37,785 nt of DNA from positions 1 to 37,785 of the forward strand of contig CAZJJZ010000013.1 in NCBI GenBank assembly GCA_964546505.1, in the 5' to 3' direction. The position numbers and the translations under genes were made by a program. Of the stretch, positions 35,601 through 37,785 are shown in pieces (positions within the stretch are counted from its first letter, which is position 1; each line of letters opens with the position of its first letter). A model generated the notes under the pieces. The model did no database searches. It saw only the letters and a list, made by a program, of their open reading frames with translations, and was not told where the DNA came from. This stretch comes from CAZJJZ01 sp964546505. Lineage in GTDB: Bacteria; Patescibacteriota; Gracilibacteria; UBA1369.

Positions 35601-37785
35601 CACTTTGCAACATTTTAAAATGATTAGAAGCGGTGGTAGTTTTGAAATCGTGTTTTTGGATATTCGCACTTTGAATTTACTTAAGAGTAGGGGAATTGAA
35701 CCAGGTAAGCTGGTGGAAACGATTATGCGTGGTGAAGGCCAAAAAGTTGTAAATGAATTTTTGCAGGCCAATGCAGATGCGGTATCAAAAAGTAAGGTGG
35801 AAGAAATTATTAGAAATGCCACAAATGGGCCAGGCACTCCAAGAAAAGGTGAAAAAGTGGAATTACGAGAAGTTGGTGAGTTATATGTTTCTGGGTCAAC
35901 TAAATATTCGCCAGTGGAGATCAAAAACGCCAGCGTGGGAAATCCAGAAGGTTCAATGAGAGAAATTTTGGGGAGAGCTAAGGAGGGGACGAAAGACGGT
36001 TGGAAAGGAGATGGGCCTGGCAATGCGGATAGGAAGGCCGTGAAAGGTGTTGTAGAAAACGCCGGTGGAGGCACTGAGGTAAGGATTAATCCAACTGTTG
36101 TGGATGGTGAACCAGGATCACCTATTGAGGTTGGACATAATAAAGGTCCCTTTAAACGTGGTGAGTTGAGAACTGAAACGGTTGAGCAACAGGCGGCTAA
36201 AGCAGTGGATGCTTTGCTTGTAATAGAAACAAAAAATGGTGGTAATCAAGATACTCTAATTAAAAAAATTCAAGAGCGTCTGAACAGTGCTACTGAAAAC
36301 TTGCGCAGAATAACTGAATGGCAAAAATTTGCCGGAAAATCTTCCACACCTGAGGAGGCTGCAATAAGGGCAGAAGCAAGATTAAGGAGCAGGAGAGTGA
36401 CGGAACCAAATTTACCCGAAGGTTTATTGCGACCAACAGACTTGAATGTGATTGGTGATACTCATGGTAATTTAGAAGCTTTATATAAACAATTAGAGGC
36501 ACAAAAGGTGGTGAAACTCAAAGTGGGTCGTTCGTTGGAAGAATTAATGGATGGTAATGTAAAAGCTTCTGATGTGATTGAATGGACTGGAGGTGAGAGA
36601 GTCACTTTACAATTAGGTGATGTACTTGGTGACAGAAATATTGGCAGCATTGCTTCGCTGAGAATGTTGGGAGAATTGAGAAGACAAGCTCGTTTAGCTG
36701 GAGGTGATATTGTTACATTGCACGGTAATCATGAAGAATTTTTACTTAGCTGGTTGAAAGGTAAGTTCTCAGTCACCGGGCAAGACGCGGGATTTAATGT
36801 GGGCGTTAGACAAGCTGATGGTATTGTGGAATTTTTCTTGAAATGGGGTGATGCGACAGAGGTAAAAGACATTAAAGTTTTATATGATAAAGCTCAAAAA
36901 CTACCCTACAACTCACCATTGGCTCAAGGAATTTATATGGAAATTGGTAGAAGAATTAATGATAAGGGACCGGAAATTTTGAAAAAGATGCAAACTGATC
37001 CTATGGGTAAAGAAATTATCGGTGAAATTAGAAATGCCAAATTGGTAGAACAAGTTGATGATACTTTGTTTTCGCATGGTCCGCCTTCAAAAGGCATGTA
37101 TGAGTTGTTGATGAAATATGGAGAAGGAAATCTGCAGAAAGGTATTGATAAAATCAATGAAATTTATCAAAACCGCTTAAAACATGATTTGCTGGGCGAA
37201 GTCAATTTGGCAGATGACGCAGCATATCAGAAAATTGCTGAAGAATTTTTACATACAATGCTTGGAGATCGTTACACGAAAATGCGAGGAGCAGATAGAG
37301 AGAGTAAAGGTCCGATGAGCAAAGAACAGGTAGATACATTGAAGAAACAAGGTATTGCTGCAGTTGTTCATGGTCATCAAGAAGGTCCTGTAGATTTAGT
37401 AGACTCTTTTGGAAAACCATTACGGACGGCTTCCACAGACAGCATGTATGGTAAAGGAGGNNNNNNNNNNNNNNNNTTGGAAAAGATGAAAAAGTTCCTG
37501 GTTTGGCGATCGCTGCGCAAAAAGGAAAAATGATATATTTGGGAGGGGAAGAATATAAAGTAGTTAGCCCAGATCTAGAAAAAGCCAAAGGAAGCGCTCT
37601 AGGGCAAGAAGAAAAGGCAGCGGCGGCATTGAGAGAATTATTTAAGAGAAGTCAGATTAAGAGTGCCGAAGAGGTGAAATCTGATGTTGGGGCGGTAGAG
37701 ATTGATCAATTTGGGGAGCCAGTTTTTGCTTTGAATCCCAAAAAACGTGTTTTGAGTCAAGTAGAGCTTGATCCAAATGGAGAAC
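26647..37785 (+). CDS. Giant multidomain protein with repeats, HExxH motif, GGDEF-like stretches and PPP phosphatase; 3' end outside window
   Basis: More than 3,700 codons. Numbering is from TTG 26647; ATG 26692 is the likelier start. Residues 1 to about 980 are charged, helical and coiled-coil-like. About 984-1043 is a Gly/Ala-rich hydrophobic stretch. Four related modules lie at about 1417-1460, 1502-1547, 1563-1604 and 1644-1690. A metalloprotease-type HEGRH is at 2100-2104 with a possible third ligand Glu in EEFIGNVAEQQ. GGDE at 2513-2516 and a GGSFE variant at 2996-3000 recall GGDEF domains. A C-terminal phosphatase has GDTHGN (3270-3275), GDVLGDR (3324-3330), GNHE (3360-3363), H3477 and HGHQ (3575-3578). 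No signal peptide is seen. Across the 16-N gap the apparent frame stops at 37533, but another frame stays open to the window end and reads as the continuation. Function is unknown; a polymorphic effector or cell-contact protein is one possibility. Confidence 0.85.
26660..26668 (+). promoter_or_regulatory. Extended -10 element before the giant gene
   Basis: TGTTAAAAT resembles the extended -10 box seen before the receiver gene. If used, transcription would begin near 26675 and translation at the ATG at 26692. The TTG at 26647 and ATG at 26659 would then be excluded as starts. Confidence 0.45.
30895..31715 (+). repeat. Four diverged protein repeats in the giant gene
   Basis: Four units at about 30895-31026, 31150-31287, 31333-31458 and 31576-31715 share a pattern: an N-terminal PA(V/Y/F) in units 2-4, then a hydrophobic strand, (Y/F)xD or YNH, G-K-(F/Y)-(F/Y) (NTYV in unit 2), a turn G-(R/K)-x-(V/M) and a (P)PT or DS start of a helix ending AVKxL-like. 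They are joined by Ala/Pro/Lys-rich linkers. The nucleotide sequences are diverged, so the duplications are old. Confidence 0.6.
37461..37476. other. Assembly gap (16 N) inside the giant gene
   Basis: Sixteen unknown bases. The frame before the gap and the credible frame after it (GKDEKVPGLAIAAQ from 37479) do not agree for 16 bases, so the true gap length is different. Confidence 0.97.

Noticed and set aside
35517..36074. Long antisense reading inside the giant gene (185 codons, minus strand)
   Set aside because: Its Pro/Ser/Leu-rich composition is the usual shadow of a Lys/Glu-rich coding strand; no domain and no start signal. The same holds for the other antisense readings within the giant gene.
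1..37785. Insertion sequences, integrases or prophage genes
   Set aside because: No transposase, integrase or phage structural motif was found in any gene, and no terminal inverted repeats with target duplications were noticed.

Overview
The window reads as a chromosomal scaffold from an uncultivated bacterium with a small, AT-leaning genome, most likely a member of the Patescibacteria (Candidate Phyla Radiation). The reasons are the gene set (DUF4012, PEGA-like and DUF881 envelope proteins, a stand-alone ComEC-type hydrolase, YraN, ComM, DprA and a PilB-type ATPase), very short 5' leaders with few Shine-Dalgarno sequences, and a giant multidomain protein. TGA is an ordinary stop (ATGA start/stop overlaps), so the Gly-recoding lineages are not indicated. 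No specific phylum is claimed. There are four N gaps (293-302, 6756-6793, 23385-23398, 37461-37476), and a remnant of an Illumina adapter lies directly beside the first, so the join at about 300 may be artificial.

Layout. 1-1570: a truncated AHSA1-like gene, a YdeI/OmdA-like gene and a short-chain dehydrogenase, all on the minus strand. 1663-1757: tRNA-Ser(GCU). 1.9-9.8 kb: a ComEC-like metallo-beta-lactamase protein, murA, comM, a frameshifted and gapped helical protein, a degenerate aminotransferase that lacks its PLP lysine, a PEGA-like membrane protein and yraN. 9.9-16.6 kb: dnaB, an orphan receiver-domain protein, a DUF4012 protein, lysS and a PAP2/polyprenol-kinase-like fusion. 16.7-20.9 kb: an overlapping plus-strand operon murL, murD2-like, DUF881, DUF881. 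20.9-22.2 kb: a tail-anchored HTH protein with a roughly 320-bp field of TGTCTATAGACA-type sites upstream of it, divergent from dprA. 23.3-26.6 kb: a gene with weak ParB-like features, a pilB-like ATPase gene and an unknown gene. 26.6 kb to the window end: one giant gene of more than 3,700 codons.

How the genes fit together. Peptidoglycan synthesis is represented by murA, by murL with a MurD variant (the route that adds L-Glu and then epimerises it on the nucleotide precursor), and by a protein that may recycle the lipid carrier. Natural transformation is represented by ComEC-like, ComM and DprA proteins and a PilB-type motor. The most unusual elements are the membrane-anchored HTH protein with its operator field beside dprA, the giant protein (four internal repeats, an HEGRH metalloprotease motif, two GGDEF-like stretches and a C-terminal PPP-type phosphatase), the pseudo-aminotransferase and the lipid phosphatase/kinase fusion.
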